Positions 1 through 8,407 are shown, counted from the stretch's first letter. The stretch: DNA of 64,000 nucleotides from Muribaculum sp. (GCA_023663505.1 JAMPHH010000012.1:10645-74644); one strand, 5' to 3'. The notes: generated from the sequence alone by a model not told the origin. Numbers and translations: made by a program.

Positions 1-23
1 AGGAGTGAGGGGGAAAGCGTGAT

Positions 24-581
24 ATGTCTGTCTATAAGTCTTCGGATTATGAAAAAGTAATAAAGCGCATTCAGAAAAAAATCAAGGCGCTTCATATCGA
101 GATGGGAGAATGTCTTTCGGAGGAAACGATTGCGGAATTTGAGAATTGCCACAAGCTTCAACTGCCACAGGCATATCGCATGTTTTTAAAAGAGGTTGGA
201 GACGGCTGTGAGAATATGCTTGAGGGCTGCCGTCTAAACAGCCTAAAGAACAGTCCATGCGAAAATTTATCCGAGCCCTTTATGCTTGAGAGCTTCTGGC
301 TTTGGGAGGACGATGACAGGGCTTCGGATATCATTGCGGCTGAGCAGAAGAATAAGGTTTATCGGGGAAATATCGAATTGATAAATTTGGGCTGCGGCAT
401 GAGCTATCGTCTGATTATAACAGGAAAGTGTCGGGGTGAGGTTTATAGCTTTACAGATGTAGGCGTTCAGCCATGCTGTGAGCGACAGGATTTTCTGGGG
501 TGGTTTGAATTGTGGATCGACAACTTGGACAAAACCGATTACTTTAAGGATTTTGTATATAATGAAGCTGATTATAAATGA
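24..581 (+). CDS. SMI1/KNR4 (SUKH) family protein
   Basis: A 185-residue soluble protein. Residues 33-61 match the SUKH core: an acidic helix, then LPQAYRMFLKEVGDG, followed by aromatic- and acid-rich strands (SFWLWEDDD near 90) and a WFELWIDNLD segment close to the C-terminus. SUKH proteins commonly act as immunity proteins that bind secreted nuclease toxins and are found in clusters of unrelated immunity genes, which fits the small orphan genes just downstream. The ATG follows a purine-rich GAGGGGG stretch. No cognate toxin is visible, but it could lie left of the window. The family call is fairly sure; the immunity role is inferred. Confidence 0.72.
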   Translation: MSVYKSSDYEKVIKRIQKKIKALHIEMGECLSEETIAEFENCHKLQLPQAYRMFLKEVGDGCENMLEGCRLNSLKNSPCENLSEPFMLESFWLWEDDDRASDIIAAEQKNKVYRGNIELINLGCGMSYRLIITGKCRGEVYSFTDVGVQPCCERQDFLGWFELWIDNLDKTDYFKDFVYNEADYK

Positions 582-605
582 TAAGTAAAAATATGTATTT
601 TCTTT

Positions 606-1187
606 TTAGTGCCGTATGTTGAGACGGTCATACTGGATTTGGCTCTCACCAGTAGAGAGATGGATTCTTTCTTTGTAAAGCATCGTCCATGCAGCTTGTC
701 CTCTTGTGTAGTCTTTCTGTTCCCTTGGGAAAAAGGAGCGACAAAAGTAAAAACCGTTGTCCTTTTCTTTCGCCAGAAAAATATAAATGTCATTCCCCTC
801 ATGTGGGGTAGAAAGCACGTAGTCCGCTTCAATAAGGGAGAATCGATTTAATTTTATGTTGTAGCGGAAAATAAGACGGTTATCATCAAGAAGATCTTTT
901 ATGTGCATGAAAGGGACGAAACGATTTTCAATCTGATTTATGTAACGACTGACGGAAATGTTTTCGTAGGTAATTTTTCCTTCTAAGATATCATCAAATA
1001 CTAACCGTCGGTTCTTTCGGGCAAGTCGCAGATCCTTCAATTTGCCAAGCCCGACCAAATGGTGAAAATCCCATTTGGAAAATCTGATGCAGAGTTCTTC
1101 AGTTTTACCTTTCCGTCCAATCACAATCCGATATTGTACATCTAACAGCTTTTCATAAGCCTTAGCGCATTCTAAAAGTTTATCCAT
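606..1187 (-). CDS. PBECR4-like domain protein (putative RelE/Barnase-type nuclease fold)
   Basis: A 193-residue protein whose first 60 residues carry the features I associate with the PBECR4 family: a CAKAYEKLLDVQYRIVIGRKG start, then a FHHLVGLGKL motif. The rest has strand-rich stretches ending in a charged tail. PBECR domains are small predicted nucleases found in phage and polymorphic-toxin settings; activity here is not shown. The ATG has a GGAG ribosome binding site 8 nt upstream. The gene begins 38 nt after the terminator of a strongly promoted structured RNA on the same strand, so its expression may depend on read-through. The domain assignment is from memory of the family pattern. 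Confidence 0.55.
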   Translation of the reverse strand: MDKLLECAKAYEKLLDVQYRIVIGRKGKTEELCIRFSKWDFHHLVGLGKLKDLRLARKNRRLVFDDILEGKITYENISVSRYINQIENRFVPFMHIKDLLDDNRLIFRYNIKLNRFSLIEADYVLSTPHEGNDIYIFLAKEKDNGFYFCRSFFPREQKDYTRGQAAWTMLYKERIHLSTGESQIQYDRLNIRH

Positions 1188-1224
1188 AAGTTATTCTCCG
1201 TGTCCTTTATAGCCCATGTTGAGC

Positions 1225-1263
1225 GAAAAGATAAAAGCCGCCCTGCAGGTACAGAGCGGCTTT
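1225..1263 (-). terminator. Intrinsic terminator of the small RNA
   Basis: The inverted repeat AAAGCCGC ... GCGGCTTT (1234-1263) forms a perfect 8-bp stem and on the minus strand is followed by TTTTATCTTTT (1225-1233). It ends the small RNA 38 nt before the PBECR4 start codon, so it can act as an attenuator for that gene. Confidence 0.75.
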
Positions 1264-1401
1264 GAACATTTTATTTCGGCAGATGCCTACTCCGGTTTGA
1301 GGTTATTGTCCAACCCCTACTGAAAGCTCCGCATGACAAGGCATTCCGGTACGCTGTTATGCTTCAACGCTTAGACAGACACACGCCGTTGCCTGTCTTG
1401 T
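1225..1401 (-). ncRNA. Candidate structured small RNA, about 177 nt (raiA-motif-like is one possibility)
   Basis: On the minus strand a consensus promoter at 1408-1436 is followed by about 177 nt with no start codon or ribosome binding site of note, ending in an intrinsic terminator at 1225-1263. The transcript can form several hairpins: AGACAG/CTGTCT near the 5' end, CGUUG/CAGCG, GCGU/AUGC closing an ACCGGA loop, GGGGUU/AACCUC, and GGC-AUCU-GCC. The compact, GC-balanced sequence differs from the AT-rich spacers nearby. Size and position between genes recall the raiA-motif RNA class of Firmicutes, but I cannot confirm this without a covariance search. An alternative is a leader RNA controlling the PBECR4 gene. 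Confidence 0.72.
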
Positions 1402-1407
1402 ACTATT

Positions 1408-1436
1408 ATTATACGTATATAACAAAAATATGTCAA
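1408..1436 (-). promoter_or_regulatory. Consensus sigma-A promoter of the small RNA
   Basis: Read on the minus strand, TTGACA (1431-1436) and TATAAT (1408-1413) are separated by exactly 17 bp. Both hexamers match the housekeeping consensus perfectly, one of the strongest promoters in the window. It points at the structured RNA and, beyond its terminator, at the PBECR4 gene. Confidence 0.85.
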
Positions 1437-1457
1437 TTATTTTAGCTAATTTCCTGC

Positions 1458-1907
1458 TTAACCCTTTAACACGCCCATAATCTGACAAACATCTTTAATC
1501 ACATTACTTTTTTGTCCCTTTTCCCATGCAAAATATCCGTCAAGACCTCTGTGGATAATCACATATTGTGTATTGTTCGGATCTTGACTTTGCAGGTCGC
1601 TAATCATAGTATCCAAAAATTGCTGAGCCTGTTCATTGGAATATTTAAAAACATCGACCAGATTATTTTTAATTATTTCAGCAACCTCCATCGGCGTATT
1701 TTTTAATTTCAGATGCTGCATAAGCCCATTGGACATACCAAAAAAATATACTGCCAAGACCTGTCTTTCAAGCTCCGTTGTATTCTCAAACGGCATATGA
1801 ATTTCCTTGCTGTATAACTCGATCAGCTCGTCCCCCATCGCCTTGCCCAGTGATTGAAAATCATTATTTTCCGTTTTAGCTTTTTTACCAAAGTTGAAAA
1901 TTCCCAT
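1458..1907 (-). CDS. Hypothetical protein, possible Imm48-like immunity protein
   Basis: A 149-residue, mostly helical soluble protein starting MGIFNFGKKAK. The ATG has an excellent ribosome binding site (AAAGGAG, 6 nt upstream). A hydrophobic helix around residues 50-65 (VLAVYFFGMSNGLMQHL) and the overall helical pattern recall Imm48-type immunity proteins, but this is a weak resemblance. Its setting beside a SUKH gene and a PBECR4 gene supports membership of an immunity gene cluster. I do not firmly recognise the family. Confidence 0.6.
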   Translation of the reverse strand: MGIFNFGKKAKTENNDFQSLGKAMGDELIELYSKEIHMPFENTTELERQVLAVYFFGMSNGLMQHLKLKNTPMEVAEIIKNNLVDVFKYSNEQAQQFLDTMISDLQSQDPNNTQYVIIHRGLDGYFAWEKGQKSNVIKDVCQIMGVLKG

Positions 1908-2083
1908 GATGTTCTCCTTTCAAGTATCTGATATGTAACTGGCTTTATTATATATCTTTTGATGCAAAAAGGGAATCATTTTTTCAACTGTGCAATATTA
2001 ATTAAAGTCAAATACCATAACGACGTTAGAACATATAGAAGCGGGAATCTATATGCTTTATTTTTGCCATTAAAAGTCAATAA

Positions 2084-2170
2084 CCCCGCTGCAAGCAGCG
2101 GGGTATTGACCCTCGCGGCATTCGCCAAATGTCCATGCAAGCATGGCCGTTTGGCTCATTGCCCGCGGGA
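2084..2170. repeat. Intergenic hairpin repeat, copy 1
   Basis: Two adjacent palindromes lie in a gene-free spacer. CCCCGCTGC-AA-GCAGCGGGG spans 2084-2103. A longer nested hairpin spans about 2114-2167, with GCCAAA/TTTGGC and CCATGC-AA-GCATGG arms and CGCGG/CCGCG ends. Parts (CCCCGCTGC, CATTCGCCAAA, CATGCAAGCAT, GGCTCATTGC) recur in the same order at 8471-8543. It sits downstream of the minus-strand gene that ends at 2220 and may serve as its terminator. Confidence 0.55.
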
Positions 2171-2219
2171 ATAAACTTGAGAAAGGTGGAACAATATGAC
2201 ATGATACCGGTCGGGCATA

Positions 2220-2729
2220 TCACTGTGGCAACAGCGTAGGTACACCGGGCCATGCCAATTCAGGCATGGAATCCAATCTGTTTAAATAAACAAATATCGT
2301 CTGTTGGTCGCCCCAAATTCCCGAATCAGGTTTTCTTGTACATAATGTGATATGGTAATATCCCGAATCTATGGGAACAATTTGCTCCGAAGGACACTCC
2401 GTACTCCATTCCATTAACCAAAATAAGTCAATAACACATAGCTTTTCGTCTTGAATATCAATACCTAAGCGAATCGCAACCGGATATTCCGCTAATAGCT
2501 TTTCGTCCGGATATCCCTCTCGAAACTTAAGCGTGAACCTTCCGCTGCTTCCCGTACAGAAACCTACTACATCACCCTTTTTGACGTGATTTGCCACGTC
2601 CTCCGGTTTTGAATATTCTTCTTCAAAGAAATTGCAGCCCTCGGGAATATTTTTATTCGTCTCAGGTGAATAAAACACAATACCCATTCCGTCTATCGAC
2701 AAGTGAATATCTTTTTCTTGAAACTTCAT
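2220..2729 (-). CDS. Conserved hypothetical protein
   Basis: A 169-residue soluble, beta-rich protein that I do not recognise. It starts MKFQEKDIHLSIDG and has an AAGGAG ribosome binding site 10 nt upstream. It contains many strand-like segments (GDVVGFCTGSSGRFTLKF near residues 53-70, YYHITLC near 125-131) and no signal peptide or membrane segment. It closes the group of small orphan genes at the left edge of the window and could be another immunity-type protein, but nothing in the sequence proves that. Confidence 0.55.
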   Translation of the reverse strand: MKFQEKDIHLSIDGMGIVFYSPETNKNIPEGCNFFEEEYSKPEDVANHVKKGDVVGFCTGSSGRFTLKFREGYPDEKLLAEYPVAIRLGIDIQDEKLCVIDLFWLMEWSTECPSEQIVPIDSGYYHITLCTRKPDSGIWGDQQTIFVYLNRLDSMPELAWPGVPTLLPQ

Positions 2730-2762
2730 ATTCCGATTACTCCTTTTCTGCTTCGATTTGTA

Positions 2763-4166
2763 TCACTCCCGCCGCTCTCGCAAAATCGCGGCATTCTCCT
2801 CCACCACGCGCTTGGTCAGGGGATAGAATCGCTGCATGATAAAAAACACAATCAGATAGCAGACGCCCGGCACCAGAGTCGCGACGGCATATACACGGTC
2901 AGCCACCTCCGCCGTCTGTGCGGGAGCGTCGGAGACATATCCGATCGCAGTGAGGGCAAAGCCGCCCACGCCGCCCGCCAATGCCTGCCCCAATTTGCGG
3001 GCAAAGGAATAGATCGCATACACCGTACCGTCCTCACGCTTGCCTGTGGCAACCTCCTGATGATCGATAATATCCGTGATAAACGCCCAGATGATCATGT
3101 TAAAAATCCCCACACCCAAGGTTGCAAGGAAGAACAGCACCATAAACAGCACAATGCTTTTCACATGCAGGAAATATGTCAAAAGATACACCGCCCCCGC
3201 TATCAGCATTCCCACTGCGCCTGCTTCCTTCTTGCCGAATTTCCCCACAAGCTTAGACACAAAGGGCGCCAGACAAAGAATCCCTCCCACACTGACAAAG
3301 TTCAAAATAGAGATTGCCTTGGCATTGCGAAAATAATCCAAAAACAGATAATTGTTCATAGTCTGCCCGATCAGCGTGGCAAGAAGCAGCACCAACGCCG
3401 CCAACACCAACGCTATCAAAGGCTTATTGCACAAAAGGCTTTTGACCAGCTCCCCCGCAGACCCCTTTTGCTCCTTTTTCTTAGGCTCAAACGATACCCG
3501 CTCCCTACAAAGCGAATAACACAGCAGATAACAGATCACCGCACAGACGCCAAATATCACCGCGATCACCGTGAGCCGCACGGGATAAACAATCTGATTG
3601 CCCGCCTCGTCCTCACCATAGACAAAAAGCGGCACCAACGTACCAATGATAAGGCTTGCCAGACTCGCGCCCACGCTGCGGAAGGTGGAAAGCGAAGCCC
3701 GCTCCCCCGCGTCCGCGCTGATGACAGACGCCATCGAGCCATAGGGAATGTTGATCGCCGTGTAGCAAAAGCTTCCCCACAGCAGATAAGTAATCACCAC
3801 ATAGGTCATTTTCACCCCGTAAGACCAGTCCTGCGCAAAGTACAGATACATGATGGTGCTCGCCACCGCCACAGGCACACACATCAAACGTATCCATGGG
3901 CGGAAGCGTCCATTCTTGGACGGACGCATATTGTCCACGATGCGCCCCATAGTCACGTCAGTGAAAGCGTCTACCACCCGCGCCGCCAAGAACAATGTTC
4001 CCACCGCCGCACCGCTGATGCCCAATACCTTTGTATAAAAGACCATCAGATACGTACTGGCAAAGATAAAGCTAAAATCATTGCCGAAATCTCCAAACAT
4101 ATATCCAATCTTGTCATGAATGCCAAAGGGACGCTCCTCCCCCTGTTTTACGGTATTCTCCTGCAT
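2763..4166 (-). CDS. GPH (MelB-type) sugar:cation symporter
   Basis: A 467-residue membrane protein with about 12 hydrophobic segments. The N-terminal region has the GPH-family pattern: KIGYMFGDFGNDF near residue 17, then RVVDAFTDVTMGRIVDN, with the conserved Asp of helix II and the DxxxGxxxD loop, and NGRFRPWI. Such proteins couple sugar or glycoside uptake to Na+ or H+ movement. The ATG at 4166 has a GGGGA ribosome binding site; a TTG 33 nt upstream also opens the frame but has no site. No glycosidase or sugar regulator is adjacent, so the substrate is unknown. Confidence 0.88.
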   Translation of the reverse strand: MQENTVKQGEERPFGIHDKIGYMFGDFGNDFSFIFASTYLMVFYTKVLGISGAAVGTLFLAARVVDAFTDVTMGRIVDNMRPSKNGRFRPWIRLMCVPVAVASTIMYLYFAQDWSYGVKMTYVVITYLLWGSFCYTAINIPYGSMASVISADAGERASLSTFRSVGASLASLIIGTLVPLFVYGEDEAGNQIVYPVRLTVIAVIFGVCAVICYLLCYSLCRERVSFEPKKKEQKGSAGELVKSLLCNKPLIALVLAALVLLLATLIGQTMNNYLFLDYFRNAKAISILNFVSVGGILCLAPFVSKLVGKFGKKEAGAVGMLIAGAVYLLTYFLHVKSIVLFMVLFFLATLGVGIFNMIIWAFITDIIDHQEVATGKREDGTVYAIYSFARKLGQALAGGVGGFALTAIGYVSDAPAQTAEVADRVYAVATLVPGVCYLIVFFIMQRFYPLTKRVVEENAAILRERRE

Positions 4167-4279
4167 AATTTCCCCATTTCCGTGCAGCCTGCACTTCAAG
4201 AATCGTTACATTTCAGTCCTTCGCTGAAATTTCGCTAAGAATCTTCTCTAGGTTGTCCTGAAAAATGGGAAATTATACG

Positions 4280-4912
4280 CTATCTCCCCAAGCTGCCAAG
4301 CCTTGGAAATAGTTTAGAAAGTATCATATAAACCAGACCTCCGAGCATTGCGCCCGTAAAATTCAATATAACGTCATCAATATCCACAGATCTGCCGATG
4401 AAAAGCTGAACAAATTCAATACAAACAGGAAGCATCAGAGACATCAACGCAAGCTGCATAAAGGATCGATATTTCTTCCAAAAAAGGGGCAGTCCCAGAC
4501 CCCAAGGTAGGAACATCACGATATTACCCACGATATTGATCATGACTCCTCCCCAACCGGAGGAATATTTGATAAATGCCCGAATGGTGTGAAACGGGAT
4601 AAAATTAATCCCCAGACCGCTCTGCAGCCGTTCCTTTGCCCGACGGATAAGGTTCCCATGCTGTCCGATATCCATTCCGTTTTCAAACGTCAATGTCAGG
4701 AGTCCGAGCATGAACAGCACAAATAGGGCAAGGAGGAGTTCTCTTGCCCTATCCATACGCTTTTCTGAAATTTTCTCCAATTTATCTGTCTCTGTCGGTT
4801 CAGGATTGCTTCTCCGGTCAAGCCATAACACCCTCCCAACACTGTAAAGGGGCAGGAGACACAGCATGATCCACACTAATTTCCCGACTCCGCCTGACAC
4901 TGATGTTGTCAT
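4280..4912 (-). CDS. VanZ family membrane protein
   Basis: About 210 residues with an N-terminal membrane segment, a charged linker, then four further hydrophobic helices. The VanZ signature is visible: INFIPFHTIR, then NIVGNIVMFLPWGLGLP, then CIEFVQLFIGRSVDIDDVILN. VanZ proteins are linked to teicoplanin resistance, but most chromosomal members have unknown roles in the envelope. I place the start at the ATG 4912, which follows GGGGGAAG by 7 nt; a TTG at 4957 is also in frame. No van resistance operon is present. Confidence 0.82.
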   Translation of the reverse strand: MTTSVSGGVGKLVWIMLCLLPLYSVGRVLWLDRRSNPEPTETDKLEKISEKRMDRARELLLALFVLFMLGLLTLTFENGMDIGQHGNLIRRAKERLQSGLGINFIPFHTIRAFIKYSSGWGGVMINIVGNIVMFLPWGLGLPLFWKKYRSFMQLALMSLMLPVCIEFVQLFIGRSVDIDDVILNFTGAMLGGLVYMILSKLFPRLGSLGR

Positions 4913-5004
4913 GTCGATTCTTCCCCCAATGTAACGTAGTCTGTTAGAACTGTTCAACCATGCGACACCCGCAAAGGATTTGCAGTCGCCATCTGTATTA
5001 CAGT

Positions 5005-5508
5005 TCAGCCTTTAGTCGAGCTGTAATGTAATTTTCCCTCGCGCTGCATACCGTCAAATCCATTCTGTCTGAGCGCCTCATAGAGCACAATCGCCACCGC
5101 GTTAGACAGATTCAGGGAACGAATCTCGGGCAGCATGGGGATACGAATGCAATCCTCCTCATGCTCCGCCAGAAGCTCCTCGGGAATCCCCGCGCTCTCC
5201 TTGCCGAACATGATAAAATCGTCCGCGCCAAACCTCACCTCGGAATAAACATGCTTCGCCTTGGTGCTCGCAAGCCACAGCCGCGCTCCTGCATGATTCT
5301 TAAATTTTTCCTGAAATTCCGCAAAATTAACATAGCGGGACACATCAAGCTTCTCCCAATAGTCCATGCCCGCCCGCTTGATCTCCCTCTCGTTCAGCCG
5401 AAACCCCAAGGGCTCAATGAGATGAAGGGACGTGCCTGTCGCCACACAGGTGCGGCCTATGTTCCCTGTATTTGCCGGAATCTCCGGCTGATGCAGCACA
5501 ATATGCAT
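5005..5508 (-). CDS. trmL: tRNA (cytidine(34)-2'-O)-methyltransferase TrmL
   Basis: About 167 residues of the SPOUT methyltransferase family. It starts MHIVLHQPEIPANTGNIGRT, the TrmL hallmark, and carries the C-terminal knot motifs FGKESAGIPEELL and IPMLPEIRSLNLSNAVAIVLYE that bind S-adenosylmethionine. TrmL methylates the 2'-OH of the wobble nucleotide in leucine tRNAs. An upstream ATG at 5520 adds four residues, but family alignment favours 5508. It lies downstream of the aminotransferase gene on the same strand and could share its transcript. Confidence 0.92.
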   Translation of the reverse strand: MHIVLHQPEIPANTGNIGRTCVATGTSLHLIEPLGFRLNEREIKRAGMDYWEKLDVSRYVNFAEFQEKFKNHAGARLWLASTKAKHVYSEVRFGADDFIMFGKESAGIPEELLAEHEEDCIRIPMLPEIRSLNLSNAVAIVLYEALRQNGFDGMQREGKLHYSSTKG

Positions 5509-5647
5509 AGTAATGACCATGCCTTTCTCTCAACCTGCGAACTGGTGCAAATTTGGAAGAATCCGCTTGTGGATTCTTCTCGGAATGATTTAGATTTTCC
5601 ATGCACTTTAGTGCTATGGTCAGGTTCTTTCTGACATTAGAAAATCT

Positions 5648-6814
5648 TCATTCCGTCCGGAGCTTCTTCACAAACCGCTCCAATCTTCCAATGGCAACCT
5701 TCAGATTCTCCAAAGAATATGCATAAGAAATCCTTAAATATCCCTCACCGCAGTCACCGAAGGCTGTACCCGGCACCACCGCCACCTTCTCCTCCTCCAA
5801 GAACCTTGTGGCAAATTCCTCACTGGTCATGCCAAACTCCTTGATACAGGGGAATACATAGAACGCGCCATAAGGCTCAAAGCATTCCAATCCCATCTCC
5901 CTGAACGCATTCATCAGATATCTTCTGCGCTGATTGTAGGCAAGACGCATCTCCTCGATGTCCGCGTCACCGTTTTTTAACGCCTCCACAGCCGCATATT
6001 GACTGGTGGTGGGGGCGCACATGATCGCAAATTGATGTATCTTGGTCATTTGCGCAAGAATCTCGGCAGGTCCGCAGGCATAGCCCAATCTCCACCCTGT
6101 CATGGCGTAAGCCTTGGAAAATCCGTTGATGACAATCGTTCTCTCCTGCATATTGGGGAGACTTGCGATGGACACATGCTTTTCCTTATAGGACAGCTCC
6201 GCATAAATCTCATCGGATATGACAAATATGTCATGTTTTATGATCACCTCGGCTATCGCCTCCAAATCCTTCCGCTCCATGATCGCTCCGGTAGGGTTGT
6301 TGGGAAAAGGCAGAATCAATATCTTCGTCTTATCCGTGATAGCTTCCTCAAGCTCGGCGGCGGTAAGGCGAAAATCATTCTCCTCCTTCAGATCGATGAT
6401 CACGGGCTTTGCCCCTGCAAGGATTGCACATGGCTCATAGGAGACATAGCTGGGCTGGGGAATCAGCACCTCCTCCCCGGGATTGATCATCGCGCGAAGT
6501 CCGATGTCAATCGCCTCGGAGCCTCCCACGGTGATCAGCACCTCCTTTGCCCAATCATACCCGATATCATATTTACGCTTCATATAATTGCAAATCTCCT
6601 GACGCAGCTCCTTCAAGCCCGCGTTGGAGGTATAGAAGGTACGCCCTCTCTCCAAGGAATAGATTCCCTCGTCCCTGATATGCCAAGGGGTGTCAAAATC
6701 CGGCTCACCCACGCCCAGAGAGATCGCGTCTTTCATCTCACTCACAATATCAAAAAACTTCCTGATGCCCGAAGGCTTAATCTCAACTACTTGGTCTGCT
6801 AATGGATTTCTCAT
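5648..6814 (-). CDS. Class I/II PLP-dependent aminotransferase
   Basis: A 388-residue fold-type I aminotransferase of the AspC/PatA-like group. Visible motifs are GVGEPDFDTP (34-43), TVGGSEAIDIG (95-105), FPNNPTGA (170-177), SDEIYAELSY (200-209) and the lysine loop NGFSKAYAMTGWRLGYACG, with the PLP-binding Lys near 234. The substrate cannot be read from sequence; aromatic or aspartate-type amino acids are typical. Its ATG overlaps the stop codon of the upstream Lrp-type regulator gene by 4 nt (ATGA), so translation is probably coupled and the regulator likely controls this enzyme. Confidence 0.92.
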   Translation of the reverse strand: MRNPLADQVVEIKPSGIRKFFDIVSEMKDAISLGVGEPDFDTPWHIRDEGIYSLERGRTFYTSNAGLKELRQEICNYMKRKYDIGYDWAKEVLITVGGSEAIDIGLRAMINPGEEVLIPQPSYVSYEPCAILAGAKPVIIDLKEENDFRLTAAELEEAITDKTKILILPFPNNPTGAIMERKDLEAIAEVIIKHDIFVISDEIYAELSYKEKHVSIASLPNMQERTIVINGFSKAYAMTGWRLGYACGPAEILAQMTKIHQFAIMCAPTTSQYAAVEALKNGDADIEEMRLAYNQRRRYLMNAFREMGLECFEPYGAFYVFPCIKEFGMTSEEFATRFLEEEKVAVVPGTAFGDCGEGYLRISYAYSLENLKVAIGRLERFVKKLRTE

Positions 6815-7293
6815 GGCGTAATCATCTCTCTTTCATCTTCCGGCTTCTGCAAGAATATCGTGCCGTGGTCTTTATATTTTTTCAAGATAAAATGTGTGGC
6901 GGTGGAAAGCACGGGCTCCAACGGCGCAAGCTTGTCGGAGACAAAGGAGGAAACCTCCCTCAGAGTCTTTCCCTCCAAGATCACCATCAGGTCAAATCCG
7001 CCGGAGATCAGATATACGCTTCGCACCTCGGGATATTTATAAATGCGCTCCGCCACATTGTCAAAGCCCTGTCCCCGCTGTGGAGTCACGCGAACCTCGA
7101 TCAATGCGGTCACTTTATCCAGTGAGGTTTTCTCCCAGTTGATCAATGTGTGATAGCCACAGATAACCCCCTCGTCCTGCAGAGCCTGCAGCTCGTTCAC
7201 CACGTCGATCTCCTGCACTCCCAAGATCACTGCCAATTCCTTCAGATCAATACGGCTGTTTTTCTCAATAATCGCTAATAATTCCTCTCTCAT
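6811..7293 (-). CDS. Lrp/AsnC family transcriptional regulator
   Basis: A 160-residue protein with an N-terminal winged HTH (MREELLAIIEKNSRIDLKEL onward, to about residue 50) and a C-terminal ligand-binding RAM/AsnC domain (ALIEVRVTP near 67, YLISGGFDLMVIL near 97-109). I chose the ATG at 7293, preceded by GGGG; the frame stays open further upstream but that part is not family-like. It is sandwiched between the AIR-synthase-like gene (52 nt upstream) and the aminotransferase (4-nt overlap), so it probably senses an amino acid and regulates this operon. Confidence 0.92.
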   Translation of the reverse strand: MREELLAIIEKNSRIDLKELAVILGVQEIDVVNELQALQDEGVICGYHTLINWEKTSLDKVTALIEVRVTPQRGQGFDNVAERIYKYPEVRSVYLISGGFDLMVILEGKTLREVSSFVSDKLAPLEPVLSTATHFILKKYKDHGTIFLQKPEDEREMITP

Positions 7294-7345
7294 TTTAATC
7301 CCCTTTTCTGCGCTGCCTTTTTCGTAGCAGCGACTTTGTGATTCA

Positions 7346-8407
7346 TTAAGCCGACTTGTAGATGCTGTCCTCGCGGGGGCGATCCAGATACCGCACCTCC
7401 CCGTCATTGAGGATTAATCGCTCCTTGCTGTCCGTAAGCTTACCCACAACCACCGCGGGAATCCCCGCCTGCTCCAGTGCACCCGCCAAGCTGTCACCGT
7501 CCTTGGACGTCATCAATAGACACCCTCCGGACAAAAGCTCATACGGGTTGACATCACAGTGATTACATATCTCCACTGTCTCCTGTCGTATGGGCAGCTT
7601 TTTTAAATCTATGGTCAGTCCAACGCCTGCTCCCTCTGCAAGCTCCCAGAGGGCGGCGAAGATTCCTCCCTCGGAAACATTATGCATTGCGCACACGTTG
7701 GACTTCAAGGCGACTGCAGCCTCCGGTATCGTGGATAGGTATTGGTCAAAGCCTGCTGCCGTCTCAATCAGCCATGCGGGATAACGTGCCAGAAGGCTCT
7801 CCTTGTGGCGGCCTGCAAGAATCGCCGTACCCTCAAGCCCTATCCATTTGCTTATGACAATCTCCTGCTCCGGCGCCGCAGCAGTTACCGTATGGTACGA
7901 GACGCTCTCCGCCGCCCTGCCGTATGCCGTCACTGTCACCAAGGCTTCCTTTACTGCCGCAGTTACCCTGCCCTGAGCCTGAGCAATCTGTATCCGCCGC
8001 TCCCCGCAGAAAATCTCTGCCTCCGCCATGGCTTTCTTTAAGACGTCCTCCTCCGCGTCCGAAGGCAGCAGAAAGCTCAAGGCGGCAGCCACGGTCTCGG
8101 CGTCCCTTGCCGCCATGATATTCACACATCTCTGCAAAATAGGCGTCACGGGCAAGCTTCCCTCCTGCACGCAGGAAATAACGACATGCTTGTCAGTGAC
8201 ATTTGTGTCATTTATATCCTCTTTCTCCCCACGAATACCCTGCCCAAACAATGGGGGACATGCTTCATAATTAATCCCTGTATGAAATGAAAAAATGGCG
8301 CAGTCTCCCCCCAGACCTGCGCCACTGACAACTTCCTCCCGTTTTGTTTTTATCTGTTGTAATATCGAACGCTTATACACATTCTCCGATATTTTACCAT
8401 TTTTCAT
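7346..8407 (-). CDS. AIR synthase-related protein (PurM/HypE-like fold)
   Basis: A 353-residue member of the AIR synthase superfamily, whose PurM, SelD, ThiL and HypE members bind ATP in a two-domain fold. Visible are GAGLGGDCAIF (29-39) and, in the C-terminal domain, NVSEGGIFAALWELAEGAGVG, the typical glycine-rich segment. The N-terminal domain looks divergent, so the exact activity is unknown. It heads an operon with an Lrp-type regulator and an aminotransferase. The ATG at 8407 follows AAGGTGGG by 7 nt. That ribosome binding site plus start codon belongs to an 18-bp unit repeated in tandem upstream, giving three further in-frame starts at 8425, 8443 and 8461. Confidence 0.8.
   Translation of the reverse strand: MKNGKISENVYKRSILQQIKTKREEVVSGAGLGGDCAIFSFHTGINYEACPPLFGQGIRGEKEDINDTNVTDKHVVISCVQEGSLPVTPILQRCVNIMAARDAETVAAALSFLLPSDAEEDVLKKAMAEAEIFCGERRIQIAQAQGRVTAAVKEALVTVTAYGRAAESVSYHTVTAAAPEQEIVISKWIGLEGTAILAGRHKESLLARYPAWLIETAAGFDQYLSTIPEAAVALKSNVCAMHNVSEGGIFAALWELAEGAGVGLTIDLKKLPIRQETVEICNHCDVNPYELLSGGCLLMTSKDGDSLAGALEQAGIPAVVVGKLTDSKERLILNDGEVRYLDRPREDSIYKSA

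Noticed and set aside
1225..1401. Classic type III antitoxin RNA
   Set aside because: Type III antitoxins are tandem repeats of roughly 35-45 nt. I see none here, and the protein does not look like ToxN/AbiQ. The linkage is kept only as a hypothesis.
2703..4238. Long plus-strand open frame of over 500 codons
   Set aside because: It lies antisense to the clear GPH symporter gene; its translation is His/Arg/Gln-rich without domains, as expected of a shadow frame.
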